DNA of 64,000 nucleotides from Arthrobacter pascens (lineage in GTDB: Bacteria; Actinomycetota; Actinomycetes; Actinomycetales; Micrococcaceae), in the NCBI RefSeq assembly GCF_017052465.1, contig NZ_JAFHKT010000121.1:1-64000 (forward strand), in the 5' to 3' direction. Shown here piece after piece: positions 7,415 to 16,076 of this stretch. A program made the position numbers and the translations under genes. The notes beneath the pieces were generated by a model. That model saw nothing but the letters and a program-made list of their open reading frames with translations, ran no database searches and was not told the origin of the DNA. The number at the start of each line of letters is the position of its first letter. The first letter of the stretch is position 1.

Positions 7415-8689
7415 ATGGCGGTACCCGAACCATCACTCGGCGCGGCTGATCTCGCCCGGATCGACTCACAGCTGGCGGCCACCGACCGGCTGCTGGAGCA
7501 GAACTACCCTGGCGACGACGGCTCCCGCCAGCCCGTCCACACGGTGTACGTGCCCGCGGACCGGTTCACGCCGTCGCTCACCGCTGACTGGGGCGCCCAG
7601 GCGCTCACGACGGCGGCAGCCCACGGCGGGCTCGCCCGCCTGGGCGCGCTGCTGGGCCAGGACGCGGAACTCACTGCCGCCGTCGCCTCCCGGGTGGAGG
7701 CCAAGCTGGGCAGCGAACCGATCGAGGACCTCCGCCTCGACTTCGAGGACGGCTTTGGAGACAGGGGCGACGACGCCGAGGACGCCGCCGCCGTTGCCGC
7801 TGCGTCCGCCGTGGCCTCAGCGGTCGCCGCCGGCTCCGCGCCTCCGTTCATCGGCATCCGGTTCAAGTGCTTCGAGGCCCCCACCAGGGCCCGCGGCCTG
7901 CGCACGCTGGACCTTTTCGTGTCCGGCCTGGCCGCAGCAGGCGAACTGCCCGACGGCCTGGTCCTGACACTGCCGAAGGTCACCACGGTGGCCCAGGTGC
8001 AGGCAATGGAGTTCGCCGTATCCCGGCTCGAGGAACTCCATTCGCTCCCGGCCGGACGCCTGCGCTTCGAGGTGCAGGTGGAGACACCGCAGCTCATCCT
8101 CGGCCCGGACGGGACCTCGCCCGTGGCACAGCTTCCGCACGCAGTTCCCGGCCGGATCAGCGGGCTGCACTACGGCACCTACGACTACTCGGCGTCGCTG
8201 CAGATCTCTGCCGAGTACCAGTCCATGGAGCACCCGGTGGCGGACTTCGCCAAAGAGGTCATGCAGCTGGCCGTCGCGGGAACCGGCATCCGGCTCTCGG
8301 ACGGCTCCACCAACATCATTCCGGTTGGCGACAACGTGGAAAACGCCTGGCAGCTGCACGGCCGGCTGGTGCGGCGTTCCCTCGAACGCGGCTACTACCA
8401 GGGCTGGGACCTGCATCCGGCCCAGCTGCCCAGCCGGTTCGCTGCAACGTACGCGTTCTACCGCCAAGGGCTGCCCGCCGCGGCGGCCCGGCTACGCAAC
8501 TATGTGGACCGCACCGAAGGCGGGGTCATGGACGAGCCCGCCACCGCCCGGGCGCTGGCCGCATTCGTGCTGCGCGGCGTCCAGTGCGGCGCCGTAGGCG
8601 GCGAAGAGGTCCAGGCGCTTGCCGGCGTCGGAATCCCCCAACTCACCGGCCTGGCCCACCCGAGGCTGGCCCACACCATTTCGAAGTAA
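7415..8689 (+). CDS. HpcH/HpaI aldolase / citrate lyase-like protein (DUF6986-type)
   Basis: A 424-residue protein with the TIM-barrel traits of the CitE/HpcH group: the acidic metal-site region DLRLDFEDGFGDRGDD near residue 106, the basic IRFKCFE strand near 149, EVQVETPQLI near 222 and a GLHYGTYDYS segment near 249. Family members cleave or join acyl-CoA or oxo-acids with glyoxylate or pyruvate, but this subgroup has no reaction I can name. It starts 3 bp after malate synthase and is followed 7 bp later by ureidoglycine aminohydrolase, so it is surely co-transcribed. A role with glyoxylate is inferred from context only. An Ala-rich stretch interrupts the barrel near residue 118-135. Confidence 0.8.
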   Translation: MAVPEPSLGAADLARIDSQLAATDRLLEQNYPGDDGSRQPVHTVYVPADRFTPSLTADWGAQALTTAAAHGGLARLGALLGQDAELTAAVASRVEAKLGSEPIEDLRLDFEDGFGDRGDDAEDAAAVAAASAVASAVAAGSAPPFIGIRFKCFEAPTRARGLRTLDLFVSGLAAAGELPDGLVLTLPKVTTVAQVQAMEFAVSRLEELHSLPAGRLRFEVQVETPQLILGPDGTSPVAQLPHAVPGRISGLHYGTYDYSASLQISAEYQSMEHPVADFAKEVMQLAVAGTGIRLSDGSTNIIPVGDNVENAWQLHGRLVRRSLERGYYQGWDLHPAQLPSRFAATYAFYRQGLPAAAARLRNYVDRTEGGVMDEPATARALAAFVLRGVQCGAVGGEEVQALAGVGIPQLTGLAHPRLAHTISK

Positions 8690-8696
8690 GGATCCA

Positions 8697-9512
8697 ATGA
8701 TGGGCAAGTACTACTACCCCCAGGGCGGCCTGCCGCCGCAGACCCACCTCACCACGGAACGGGCCATCGTCACGGAGGCCTACACGGTCATCCCCAAGGG
8801 CGTCATGACCGACATCGTGACCAGCACCCTGCCTGGTTTCTCCAACACCCGCTCCTGGATCCTGGCCCGCCCGATCTCCGGGTTTGCCACCACGTTTTCG
8901 CAGCTGATCGTGGAAATCGGCCCGGGCGGCGCCGCTCCCAAGGCCGAGTTTGAGCCCGGCGTCGAAGGCGTCATCTTCGTCACCAAGGGAAAGGTCAACC
9001 TGACCCTCGACGGCGAACTGCACCAGCTTGAGGAAGGCGGCTACGCCTACCTGGCCGCGGGTGCTACCTGGGGTCTGGAGAACGTCTCGGATGACATTGT
9101 CTCCTTCCAATGGATCCGCAAGGCCTACGAGCGGCTGGAGGGCTACGAGGCAAAGTCCTTCGTCACCAGTGATGCCGAGGTGGAACCCACCGCGATGCCG
9201 GATACCAACGGCGCCTGGAAGACGACCCGCTTCACGGATTCCAGCGATCTGGCACACGACATGCAGGTGAACATTGTGACGTTCCAGCCGGGCGGGGTCA
9301 TCCCGTTTCCGGAGACCCACGTCATGGAACACGGCCTGTACGTCCTCGAGGGCAAGGCCATGTACCTGCTCAACAACGACTGGGTTGAGGTGGAGGCCGG
9401 CGACTTCATGTGGCTGCGAGCCTTCTGCCCGCAGGCCTGCTATGCCGGCGGCCCGGGCCAGTTCCGTTACTTGCTGTACAAGGACATGAACCGCCAGATC
9501 CGCCTGACCTAG
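8697..9512 (+). CDS. allE: (S)-ureidoglycine aminohydrolase
   Basis: A 271-residue bicupin enzyme that releases ammonia from (S)-ureidoglycine to give ureidoglycolate in allantoin degradation. Both cupin cores are visible: the first around residues 70-130 (GVEGVIFVTKGKVNLTLDGE) and the second around 185-250 with the metal ligands of PETHVMEHGLYVLEGK and a conserved Gln/Phe pair near the end. The family hallmark start with a YYxPxGGxPPQT block is present at residues 5-17. Two adjacent ATG codons follow AAGGATCC; I used the first. It closes the malic enzyme operon and ties that operon to ureide catabolism. Confidence 0.92.
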   Translation: MMGKYYYPQGGLPPQTHLTTERAIVTEAYTVIPKGVMTDIVTSTLPGFSNTRSWILARPISGFATTFSQLIVEIGPGGAAPKAEFEPGVEGVIFVTKGKVNLTLDGELHQLEEGGYAYLAAGATWGLENVSDDIVSFQWIRKAYERLEGYEAKSFVTSDAEVEPTAMPDTNGAWKTTRFTDSSDLAHDMQVNIVTFQPGGVIPFPETHVMEHGLYVLEGKAMYLLNNDWVEVEAGDFMWLRAFCPQACYAGGPGQFRYLLYKDMNRQIRLT

Positions 9513-9535
9513 CCGGTCCCTGTCTGGTCGCCCAG

Positions 9536-9576
9536 GTCGCCGGAAGCCTGCGAATTCGCCGTGGGCTTCCGGCGAC
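9536..9576. terminator. Stem-loop after the ureide/glyoxylate operon
   Basis: Two 13-bp perfect arms (GTCGCCGGAAGCC and its complement, 9536-9548 and 9564-9576) with a 15-nt loop follow the last gene of the operon. There is no T run. A partial direct copy of the right arm (TTTCCGGCGACCCCG) follows at once. Confidence 0.5.
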
Positions 9577-9715
9577 CCCGCGCGTTTCCGGCGACCCCGT
9601 CAGCGGAGTACGGGCTCTTGACCGCCACGGAACGCGCGAGGGAACATGATTCGTGCCGGCAAGCTGGCCTCGGTGTCGTAGGTTCAGCGCCGGCCCGGGC
9701 AAAGGATCTGATGGC

Positions 9716-10879
9716 ATGCCAGGGTTCAGGCTTCCGGTCTCCTTCCTGCGATGCTTTGCGGCCATGTCCGCCGCTCTCCTGGCCGCCTCCCTTGGCGGCT
9801 GCACGGGGTCACCGGATCCGCCTGAGCAGCCAACGGCTTCCGCCACAGCCTTCGCCGAACTCGAGAACTTCGGCCGGACCATGATCGATGACGGCGCTCC
9901 GGCCGTCCTGATGCAGGTCAGGAACAAGGGCGAAGAATGGTCCCGGGCAATCGGTGTCAGAAGCCTCGAGACCAGGGAACCGGTGCAGCCCTCCGATCCC
10001 GTGGAAGTCGCCAGCGTGACGAAATCCATGGTGGCAGTCACCGTCCTGAAGCTCGTGGAGGAAGGCAGGCTTGGCCTCGACGACGCTGTCAGCGAGCACC
10101 TGCCGGACCTTGGCCGCGTCGTGCACCCGCCATTTCCGGTCACTGTGCGCGATCTGCTCAGCCATTCGTCGGGAATGCCGGACTACGCGGCGAAACTGAT
10201 TGCATCCAGGCCGCTAAAGGAAGTGATCAACACCAGGCTGAGCCTGACCCAACGGCTTGCCTGGGCAGGGAGGACGACGTGGGAGAAACGGCTCGCCCAG
10301 GGGTTCGAGTACTCGGAGTCGGACTACGTGGCGTTGGCGCTGCTGGTGGAGAGGCTCAGAGGACAGCCGATCGGTGACGTCATCAGTGAGCAGATCACCG
10401 GCCCGCTGGGGATGAGCGGCACATTCATGATCGGCGCCAGGACCCCGCCGTCGGGCATCGCACACGGCTATCTGGTCATCGAGGACCAGCGCGTGGATGT
10501 GACGTCCCCGGCAGTTCTCACAGGGTCGCCGTCCGGGGGCCTGGTATCCACCGTGCAGGACCTGAACACGTTCTATTCAGCCCTCATGCAGGGAAAGCTC
10601 CTGAGCCCCGCCACGTTGAAGGAGATGCAGACTCCCAACACCGCCGGATTCTACGGCCTCGGCCTGTGGATCTGGAACGACACCTGCACCAACGGCTTCG
10701 CCTACGGCCATCCGGGAGACCTCCTGGGCTACGGGACCGTCTCAATGACCAGCGCGGATGGAACCAGGCAGGTGACCGTGGCCCTCACCTATCCGCCTGC
10801 GCCCTTTATTCTGGGGGACAACCCGCTCGTCCTGGAAATGATGGACGTCGCCGAACACACACTGAACAGCATGTGCTGA
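9716..10879 (+). CDS. Beta-lactamase-family serine hydrolase, lipoprotein
   Basis: A 387-residue secreted hydrolase of the class C beta-lactamase / DD-peptidase fold. The ATG chosen gives a signal peptide with the lipobox LGGC near residue 29, so the protein is likely membrane-anchored. The catalytic SxxK is SVTK (about residue 102), the Tyr motif is YSE rather than the usual YxN (near 200), and HPGD near 336 fits the third motif. Such proteins may be esterases, peptidases or carboxypeptidases; the substrate is unknown. A longer frame starting with GTG upstream would bury the signal peptide and lacks a better ribosome-binding site. Confidence 0.85.
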   Translation: MPGFRLPVSFLRCFAAMSAALLAASLGGCTGSPDPPEQPTASATAFAELENFGRTMIDDGAPAVLMQVRNKGEEWSRAIGVRSLETREPVQPSDPVEVASVTKSMVAVTVLKLVEEGRLGLDDAVSEHLPDLGRVVHPPFPVTVRDLLSHSSGMPDYAAKLIASRPLKEVINTRLSLTQRLAWAGRTTWEKRLAQGFEYSESDYVALALLVERLRGQPIGDVISEQITGPLGMSGTFMIGARTPPSGIAHGYLVIEDQRVDVTSPAVLTGSPSGGLVSTVQDLNTFYSALMQGKLLSPATLKEMQTPNTAGFYGLGLWIWNDTCTNGFAYGHPGDLLGYGTVSMTSADGTRQVTVALTYPPAPFILGDNPLVLEMMDVAEHTLNSMC

Positions 10880-10923
10880 CCACGCCCCTTGCAACATCAA
10901 CAGCCTCACGCCAGCATGAGACC

Positions 10924-11280
10924 ATGCTGACGATCGGAACAACTGTCCTCGGAGTGAACGACGTCGCCCGTGCCACCGCCTTCTGGTGTGATGCCCTTGG
11001 CTATGTCCCCCGCGAGGAGGGCGATGAAACGTGGGTGGTCCTGGTCCCGCAAAAGGGCGAAGGCGCCAGGCTTGCCCTCATGCTCAGCGAAACGCCCGTG
11101 CAGCCGCATCCGCGCATCCATCTGGACCTGTACGCCGACGACCAGGCGGGCGAAGTGGAGCGGCTCTTGGGGCTGGGGGCCTCGCAGGTGGACTGGGACC
11201 TGTATCCGGAGGACCCCGATTTCATCGTCCTGGAAGATCCGGACGGAAACCGGTTCTGCGTCGTCGACGCTTCCGCCTGA
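10924..11280 (+). CDS. VOC-family (glyoxalase/bleomycin-resistance fold) protein
   Basis: A compact 118-residue protein with two beta-alpha-beta-beta-beta units of the vicinal oxygen chelate fold: GVNDVARATAFWCDALGY near the N-terminus and FIVLEDPDGNRFCVVD at the C-terminus. Members bind a metal and small substrates or antibiotics; the reaction is unknown. The end motif DPDGNRFCV is the classic family signature. It starts 44 bp after the serine hydrolase. The ribosome-binding site is weak (AGCATGAGACC). Confidence 0.85.
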   Translation: MLTIGTTVLGVNDVARATAFWCDALGYVPREEGDETWVVLVPQKGEGARLALMLSETPVQPHPRIHLDLYADDQAGEVERLLGLGASQVDWDLYPEDPDFIVLEDPDGNRFCVVDASA

Positions 11281-11419
11281 CTGCCAGCCTTCCCTACAGC
11301 CAATAGGGCCCGTGACGAGCGGCAGCCGACAACGAAGGGACACGCATGGACTAAGAAATTCGTGGATTTGAACAACGAATCCTGGTCCACCACTTTGGAC
11401 ACCGGCCCAATTCGGCGCC

Positions 11420-12595
11420 CTAAGGCTGAAGAACAACCTTGATGCAGCCGTCCTCCTTCTTCTGAAACTTGTCATACAGCGCGGGCGCCTCGGCCAGCCC
11501 CGCACGGTGGGTGACCAGATCCATGACACCCAGCGGGTCGGCGTCGTCCTCCACCAGCGGAAGCAGCTCATCCGTCCACCGGCGGACGTTGCACTGCCCC
11601 ATCCGGAGCTGGATCTGCTTGTCGAACATGGTCAGCAGCGGCATGGGGCTGGCCGGGCCTCCGTACACGCCGCTCAGGGACACGGTTCCGCCGCGGCGGA
11701 CCCCGTCAAGGGCCGTGTGCAGGGCCGCGAGCCGGTCCACGCCCGCGGTTTCCATGGCTTTTTGCGCCAGCTTGTCCGGCAGCAGACCCAGGGCCTGGTG
11801 CGCGAATCCCGCCACGGGCGAACCATGGGCCTCCATGCCGACGGCGTCCACCACACCATCGGCGCCGCGGCCCTCCGTTAGCTCGCGGAGCTCATCAGCC
11901 ACGCCCTTGGAGTAGTCCAGGACTTCGACGCCGTGCCTTGCAGCCATCTCGCGGCGCTCCAGGACCGGATCCACTCCGACCACGCGCAGTCCCAGGTGCG
12001 TTCCGACCCTCGAGGCGAACTGGCCTACGGGACCGAGCCCAAGCACGGCCAGCGTCCCGCCGGCGGCGACGTCCGCGTACTTCACGGCCTGCCAGGCCGT
12101 GGGAAGGATGTCGGACAGAAACAGGTAGCGGTCATCGGGGAGCTCCTGGCGGACCTTGACCGGGCCATAGTCGGCAAACGGGACCCGCAGGTATTCCGCC
12201 TGGCCGCCCGGCACGGAGCCATAGAGTTCCGAGTAGCCGAACAACGCGGCCCCCGAGTTTTTCTGTCTGACCTGGGTCGTCTCGCACTGTGACTGCAGCC
12301 CCTGGCTACACATGTAGCAGCGCCCGCAGGCGATGTTGAATGGGACCACGACCCTGTCGCCCTTGGCCAGGTTGGTGACGCCGGCCCCCACCTCCTCCAC
12401 GATGCCCATGGGCTCGTGGCCCAGAACGTCGCCCTTGTGCATGTAGGGTCCCAGCACCTCGTAGAGGTGAAGGTCCGAACCGCAGATCGCCGTGGAGGTA
12501 ATCCTGATGATCGCGTCGGTGGGCTCCTGGATGACGGGGTCCGGAACTTCCTCCACGCTCACGGAGCGCTTGCCTTGCCAAGTCAGTGCCTTCAT
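11420..12595 (-). CDS. Zinc-dependent alcohol dehydrogenase (formaldehyde dehydrogenase-like)
   Basis: A 391-residue medium-chain dehydrogenase. The catalytic zinc ligands are in AICGSDLH (near residue 39) and GHEPMGIVEEVG (near 61); the structural zinc cysteines are in CGRCYMCSQGLQSQC (near 92). The NAD-binding loop is LGLGPVGQ (near 185). Length and the long insert with LLPDK match the glutathione-independent formaldehyde dehydrogenase-like subgroup; the true substrate is not certain. The chosen ATG follows GAAGGAAGGGACC, and the longer frame would begin at an upstream TTG. It is monocistronic and divergent from the next small gene. Confidence 0.92.
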   Translation of the reverse strand: MKALTWQGKRSVSVEEVPDPVIQEPTDAIIRITSTAICGSDLHLYEVLGPYMHKGDVLGHEPMGIVEEVGAGVTNLAKGDRVVVPFNIACGRCYMCSQGLQSQCETTQVRQKNSGAALFGYSELYGSVPGGQAEYLRVPFADYGPVKVRQELPDDRYLFLSDILPTAWQAVKYADVAAGGTLAVLGLGPVGQFASRVGTHLGLRVVGVDPVLERREMAARHGVEVLDYSKGVADELRELTEGRGADGVVDAVGMEAHGSPVAGFAHQALGLLPDKLAQKAMETAGVDRLAALHTALDGVRRGGTVSLSGVYGGPASPMPLLTMFDKQIQLRMGQCNVRRWTDELLPLVEDDADPLGVMDLVTHRAGLAEAPALYDKFQKKEDGCIKVVLQP

Positions 12596-12766
12596 GGTCC
12601 CTTCCTTCAATGGAAAAAGATCAGCATGCTTATCAATGGTGCCGCACAGTCAAGGTAGCATTCCGGCGGCCCATGGCAAAAGGTAAGCCCACTTTCCTTT
12701 TCTCTTGTTTCAGCCCCCGAAGCCTCCTAGCGTAGGAACTGCCCCCGCCACCGAAGGAAAGGCATC

Positions 12767-13042
12767 ATGATGACGCTGTACCAGCCCGAACCCGTGGAGA
12801 TTTCCACCCGGATACGTCCCGGCGAGTGGACCGAGTCCAGCCTTGAGGAACTGGTCACCACGTACCGCGCAAAGATCCTCGCCATGGGCGCAATGGTTCC
12901 GGAAGTGGTCACCCAAGTCGCAAGGCACGACGACGGATCGGTTGCGGTTACTGTGTCATGGAACAAGGGCGACTACGCCGATGAACCTGCATCCGACAGC
13001 CCGGCACCCGGGGAGGCCACGACCGGGCCGGCCACGGCATGA
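12767..13042 (+). CDS. Hypothetical 91-residue protein
   Basis: I do not recognise a family. The start is well supported by GAAGGAAAGGCATC before two adjacent ATG codons. The first 65 residues look like a small folded alpha/beta unit with a long helix (SSLEELVTTYRAKILAMGAM), and the last 25 are a Pro/Ala/Asp-rich disordered tail. There is no signal peptide or membrane segment. It is divergent from the alcohol dehydrogenase and convergent with the HAD phosphatase. Confidence 0.7.
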   Translation: MMTLYQPEPVEISTRIRPGEWTESSLEELVTTYRAKILAMGAMVPEVVTQVARHDDGSVAVTVSWNKGDYADEPASDSPAPGEATTGPATA

Positions 13043-13096
13043 GGCGGCGCAAGCGATAGGCGGCGCGGCGCATTACCGGGCCCGTAATCCGGCTCG

Positions 13097-13786
13097 CTAT
13101 CCCGCGAGAAGCCTCCCGATGGCACTGTCCCTGAGGTTATCCAGCAGGTCACGCGGCCCGGCGTACACTTCGACGGCGCCCGCTTCCCGGAGCTCCGCCT
13201 CGCTCGTCCCGCCGCAGGTAACGCCGATGGTGGGGATGTCCAGCCTGGCTGCGGCATAGACATCCCACACGGCGTCCCCCACGTAGACGGCATCGGACGC
13301 TTCGATCCCAACGGCACGCAGTGCCGCGACGAGTATGTCCGGCTCAGGCTTGCTCTCCTTGGCGTCGTTGGCGCTCGTGGCCGCATCGATGAAGGAATCG
13401 GCGGCCAGGCTGGAGCGGAGGGCCTTGAGGTCCTGATCCCGGGCCGAGGAAGCAAGCGCCACCGCCAGGCCACTTTCACAGCACTGCGCCAGCAAATCCC
13501 GCGCTCCGTCCAAGGGCCTCAGGGCCGGCCAGTAGGTGCCGAATATTCCGGAGTGGGCCGCGAGGACATCCTCATCGACGGCCGTGTCCCGTCCGTCCGG
13601 CAGCAGGTGGTCCACCAGCCGCGCACCGCCCATCCCCACGCAGCGGTGGATCCGCGCCATCGGCACATCAAAACCGGACTGGCGGAACGCCTGCCACCAG
13701 GCGAGCGTATGGATATAGGCGGAATCGACCAGGGTGCCGTCGACGTCGAACAGCACCCCCTTCCGGCGCAGGCTCCCGGCACGCAT
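13097..13786 (-). CDS. HAD-superfamily hydrolase (phosphoglycolate phosphatase-like)
   Basis: A 229-residue phosphatase of haloacid dehalogenase subfamily IA. Motif I is LFDVDGTLVDS near residue 12 (nucleophile Asp), motif II the SSAR block near 113, motif III the Lys in KESKPEPDIL near 145 and motif IV VGDAVWDV near 168. A helical cap lies between motifs I and II. Substrates of this group are small phosphorylated metabolites; which one is unknown. It begins 8 bp after the DUF1508 gene, so the two are likely co-transcribed. Confidence 0.9.
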   Translation of the reverse strand: MRAGSLRRKGVLFDVDGTLVDSAYIHTLAWWQAFRQSGFDVPMARIHRCVGMGGARLVDHLLPDGRDTAVDEDVLAAHSGIFGTYWPALRPLDGARDLLAQCCESGLAVALASSARDQDLKALRSSLAADSFIDAATSANDAKESKPEPDILVAALRAVGIEASDAVYVGDAVWDVYAAARLDIPTIGVTCGGTSEAELREAGAVEVYAGPRDLLDNLRDSAIGRLLAG

Positions 13787-13794
13787 GCCCCGCC

Positions 13795-14031
13795 TCAGCG
13801 TTCCGCCTCATAGGATCCAGGGGAAAGAAGTGCCGACCGCACCACGGCATCGCTGCAGTTATCGCGGATCAGACCTGTCCCGGCAATTTCGCGGGCACGG
13901 GCCACCCCGGCCACGGCCGCCCGCTTCGTCGGGAAGGTGACGGACACAGCCATCAGCGCGCCAGTGCCGTCCAGCAGCCGGATCCGGTAGCCGCCATCAG
14001 GGGCATCAACCAGCTCAAAATATCCAGACAT
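13795..14031 (-). CDS. DUF1508 (YegP-like) protein
   Basis: A 78-residue protein matching one DUF1508 repeat: it opens with FELVDAPDGGYRIRLLDGTG and continues with a strand-helix unit ending near ARE and a polar tail. The fold is known from YegP-type proteins, the function is not. The ATG follows AGGAGGGCTGGA. It is the first gene of a probable two-gene unit with the HAD phosphatase. Confidence 0.82.
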   Translation of the reverse strand: MSGYFELVDAPDGGYRIRLLDGTGALMAVSVTFPTKRAAVAGVARAREIAGTGLIRDNCSDAVVRSALLSPGSYEAER

Positions 14032-14124
14032 TCCAGCCCTCCTCCTTCTTTGCCAGTCGGATAGGTGTTAGTAAGTATACTTAGTGATCCGGCGAATGGA
14101 GCGGTTTTCGTCAGGAAACGGTAG

Positions 14125-15927
14125 CTACAACGCAGTTCCTGCCCGCAGCGGCCTGTTGCTTCGCTTGGTCCGGCGCTGTTGCAGCTGCAGGGCGCTCGTC
14201 ACGAGGGCGAAATGGCTGAAGGCCTGCGGTGTGTTTCCCAGATGCCGGCCGCTCTGGACCCCCCACTCTTCGCTCAGCAGGCCCACGTCGTTGCGCAGCG
14301 CCAGGAGGCGTTCGAACAGCTGGGTCGCCTGCCGGTGGCGGCCCGCGCCAAGGAGCGCCTCCACCAGCCAAAAGGAGCAGGCGAGGAAGACGCCTTCGCC
14401 CCCCGGGAGGCCGTCGTCACTGACTTCGGGCCGGTACCGGAGCAGGAAACCGTCCTCAGTCAGCTCGCGCTGGATGGCGTCGATGGTGCCGATCACGCGG
14501 GGATCGTCAGGCGGCAGGAACCCCACACGCGGGATGAGAAGCAGGCTGGCGTCCAGTTCGGGGCGGCCGTAGGACTGGGTGAACGTGTTGCGGTCAGCGT
14601 CGAAGCCGTGGGTCATGACATCGTTCCGGATCGTATCCCGCAGCGCCTCCCAGCGGTCGGCGGGTCCCGGCAGCCCCGATTCCCGCACGCCCTTGACCAT
14701 CCGGTCCGCGGCAACCCAGGCCATGACCTTCGAGTGCGTGAAATGGCGCCTCGGTCCGCGCATCTCCCACAGCCCGTTGTCCGGCTGGTTCCAGACACCT
14801 TCGAGGTACTCCATCAGCGCCACCTGGACGTCCCACGCCTCGTCCGGATGCGTGAGCAGGGAATTGCGGGTGAGCGACAGGCAGTCCAGCACTTCGCCCC
14901 AGACGTCCAGTTGCAACTGTCCGGCTGCGCCGTTGCCGATCCGCACCGGGGACGAGTCCTCGTAGCCCGAAAGCCACGGCAGCTCCATCTCGGGCAGTCG
15001 GCGCTCGCCGTGGATGCCGTACATGATTTGCAGGTCCGCGGGATCACCCGCGACGGCCCGCAGCAGCCAGTCCCGCCATGCGGCGGCCTCCGCGGTATAG
15101 CCAACGGCCAGCAACGACTGCAGCGTCAGCGTGGCGTCACGGAGCCAACAGAAGCGGTAATCCCAGTTCCGCGGTCCACCCAACTGCTCGGGCAGGGACG
15201 TGGTCACGGCTGCCACGATGCCGCCGGTGGGGGCATAGGTGAGGGCCTTGAGCGTAATGAGCGAGCGCTCCACCGCGTCCTTGTAGGGACCTGATACCTT
15301 GCACTGCCCGGACCAGTCACGCCAAAACTTCTCCGTGGACTCCAGGACAGCTTCGGGGTCCACTGCCCGCGGCCGGCGGACATGGCTGGGCGCCCATGTC
15401 AGCACGAAGGGCACGCGTTCGCCCGCTTTCACCGTGAAGTCACTGACGGTGTGCATGTGTTCCCCCCGGAGGGGCGCGTTGGTGGCCAGGTAGGCGGAGT
15501 CCGGCCCGGCGATGGCGTGCAGCCCGCGGCTGTCGCGGCGCACCCAGGGCATGATGTGGCCGTAGTCGAAACGGAGGGCCAGCTCGCCCCGCATCCTGAC
15601 CTGGCCGTGAATTCCCTCAACAATCCGCACGATGTCTGCCACTTCGTCACGGGGCGGCATGAAGTCGATGACCCGGACGGCACCGTCGTCGGTCTCCCAT
15701 TCCGTTTCGAGGATCAGGGTATGCCTGCGGTAGCTCCGCCGGGTGCACTCCCCCGCGCCGGCCGGAGCGATCTTCCAGCGTCCGGACTCGGGCGTGTCCA
15801 GCAAGGCGTTGAAGCAGGCCGGCGAATCGAAGCGCGGCAGGCACAGCCAATCGATGGAACCTTCCGTGCTGATTAGGGCCGCGGTGTGAAGGTCACCCAC
15901 CACCGCATAATCCTCGATGCGTACCAT
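14125..15927 (-). CDS. Glycoside hydrolase family 15 protein (trehalase/glucoamylase type)
   Basis: A 600-residue cytosolic enzyme with the GH15 layout: an N-terminal super-beta-sandwich (about 1-220, beginning IEDYAVVGDLHTAALI) and an (alpha/alpha)6 barrel with NWDYRFCWLRDA (about 265) and the catalytic-acid region near EEWG close to the C-terminus. Many actinobacterial members of this length are trehalases hydrolysing trehalose to glucose; glucan hydrolysis is the alternative. I chose the ATG preceded by TAAGGGC, which gives the family's usual start; the longest frame adds 29 unlikely residues. It is divergent from the first GAF-ANTAR gene. Confidence 0.9.
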   Translation of the reverse strand: MVRIEDYAVVGDLHTAALISTEGSIDWLCLPRFDSPACFNALLDTPESGRWKIAPAGAGECTRRSYRRHTLILETEWETDDGAVRVIDFMPPRDEVADIVRIVEGIHGQVRMRGELALRFDYGHIMPWVRRDSRGLHAIAGPDSAYLATNAPLRGEHMHTVSDFTVKAGERVPFVLTWAPSHVRRPRAVDPEAVLESTEKFWRDWSGQCKVSGPYKDAVERSLITLKALTYAPTGGIVAAVTTSLPEQLGGPRNWDYRFCWLRDATLTLQSLLAVGYTAEAAAWRDWLLRAVAGDPADLQIMYGIHGERRLPEMELPWLSGYEDSSPVRIGNGAAGQLQLDVWGEVLDCLSLTRNSLLTHPDEAWDVQVALMEYLEGVWNQPDNGLWEMRGPRRHFTHSKVMAWVAADRMVKGVRESGLPGPADRWEALRDTIRNDVMTHGFDADRNTFTQSYGRPELDASLLLIPRVGFLPPDDPRVIGTIDAIQRELTEDGFLLRYRPEVSDDGLPGGEGVFLACSFWLVEALLGAGRHRQATQLFERLLALRNDVGLLSEEWGVQSGRHLGNTPQAFSHFALVTSALQLQQRRTKRSNRPLRAGTAL

Positions 15928-16076
15928 GCCCTTACAGTGCCATAGCTGGAACGTCCGCACGAGAGCAACCCGGGTGTAGCCTGAGATGAGGGTAGGGCAG
16001 CTGCCGCGGACCACGACTTTGAGCCTGATCTCCGGCCAGCCATACGACCGGTGACAGGGCAGAACAGGAGCCTCCT

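Noticed and set aside
10666..10923. Longer frame upstream of the VOC start
   Set aside because: It overlaps the serine hydrolase in another frame and is not part of the VOC fold.
14179..15294. 371-codon plus-strand frame opposite the GH15 gene
   Set aside because: It mirrors GH15 codons; the product is rich in Arg, Gln and Gly without domains.
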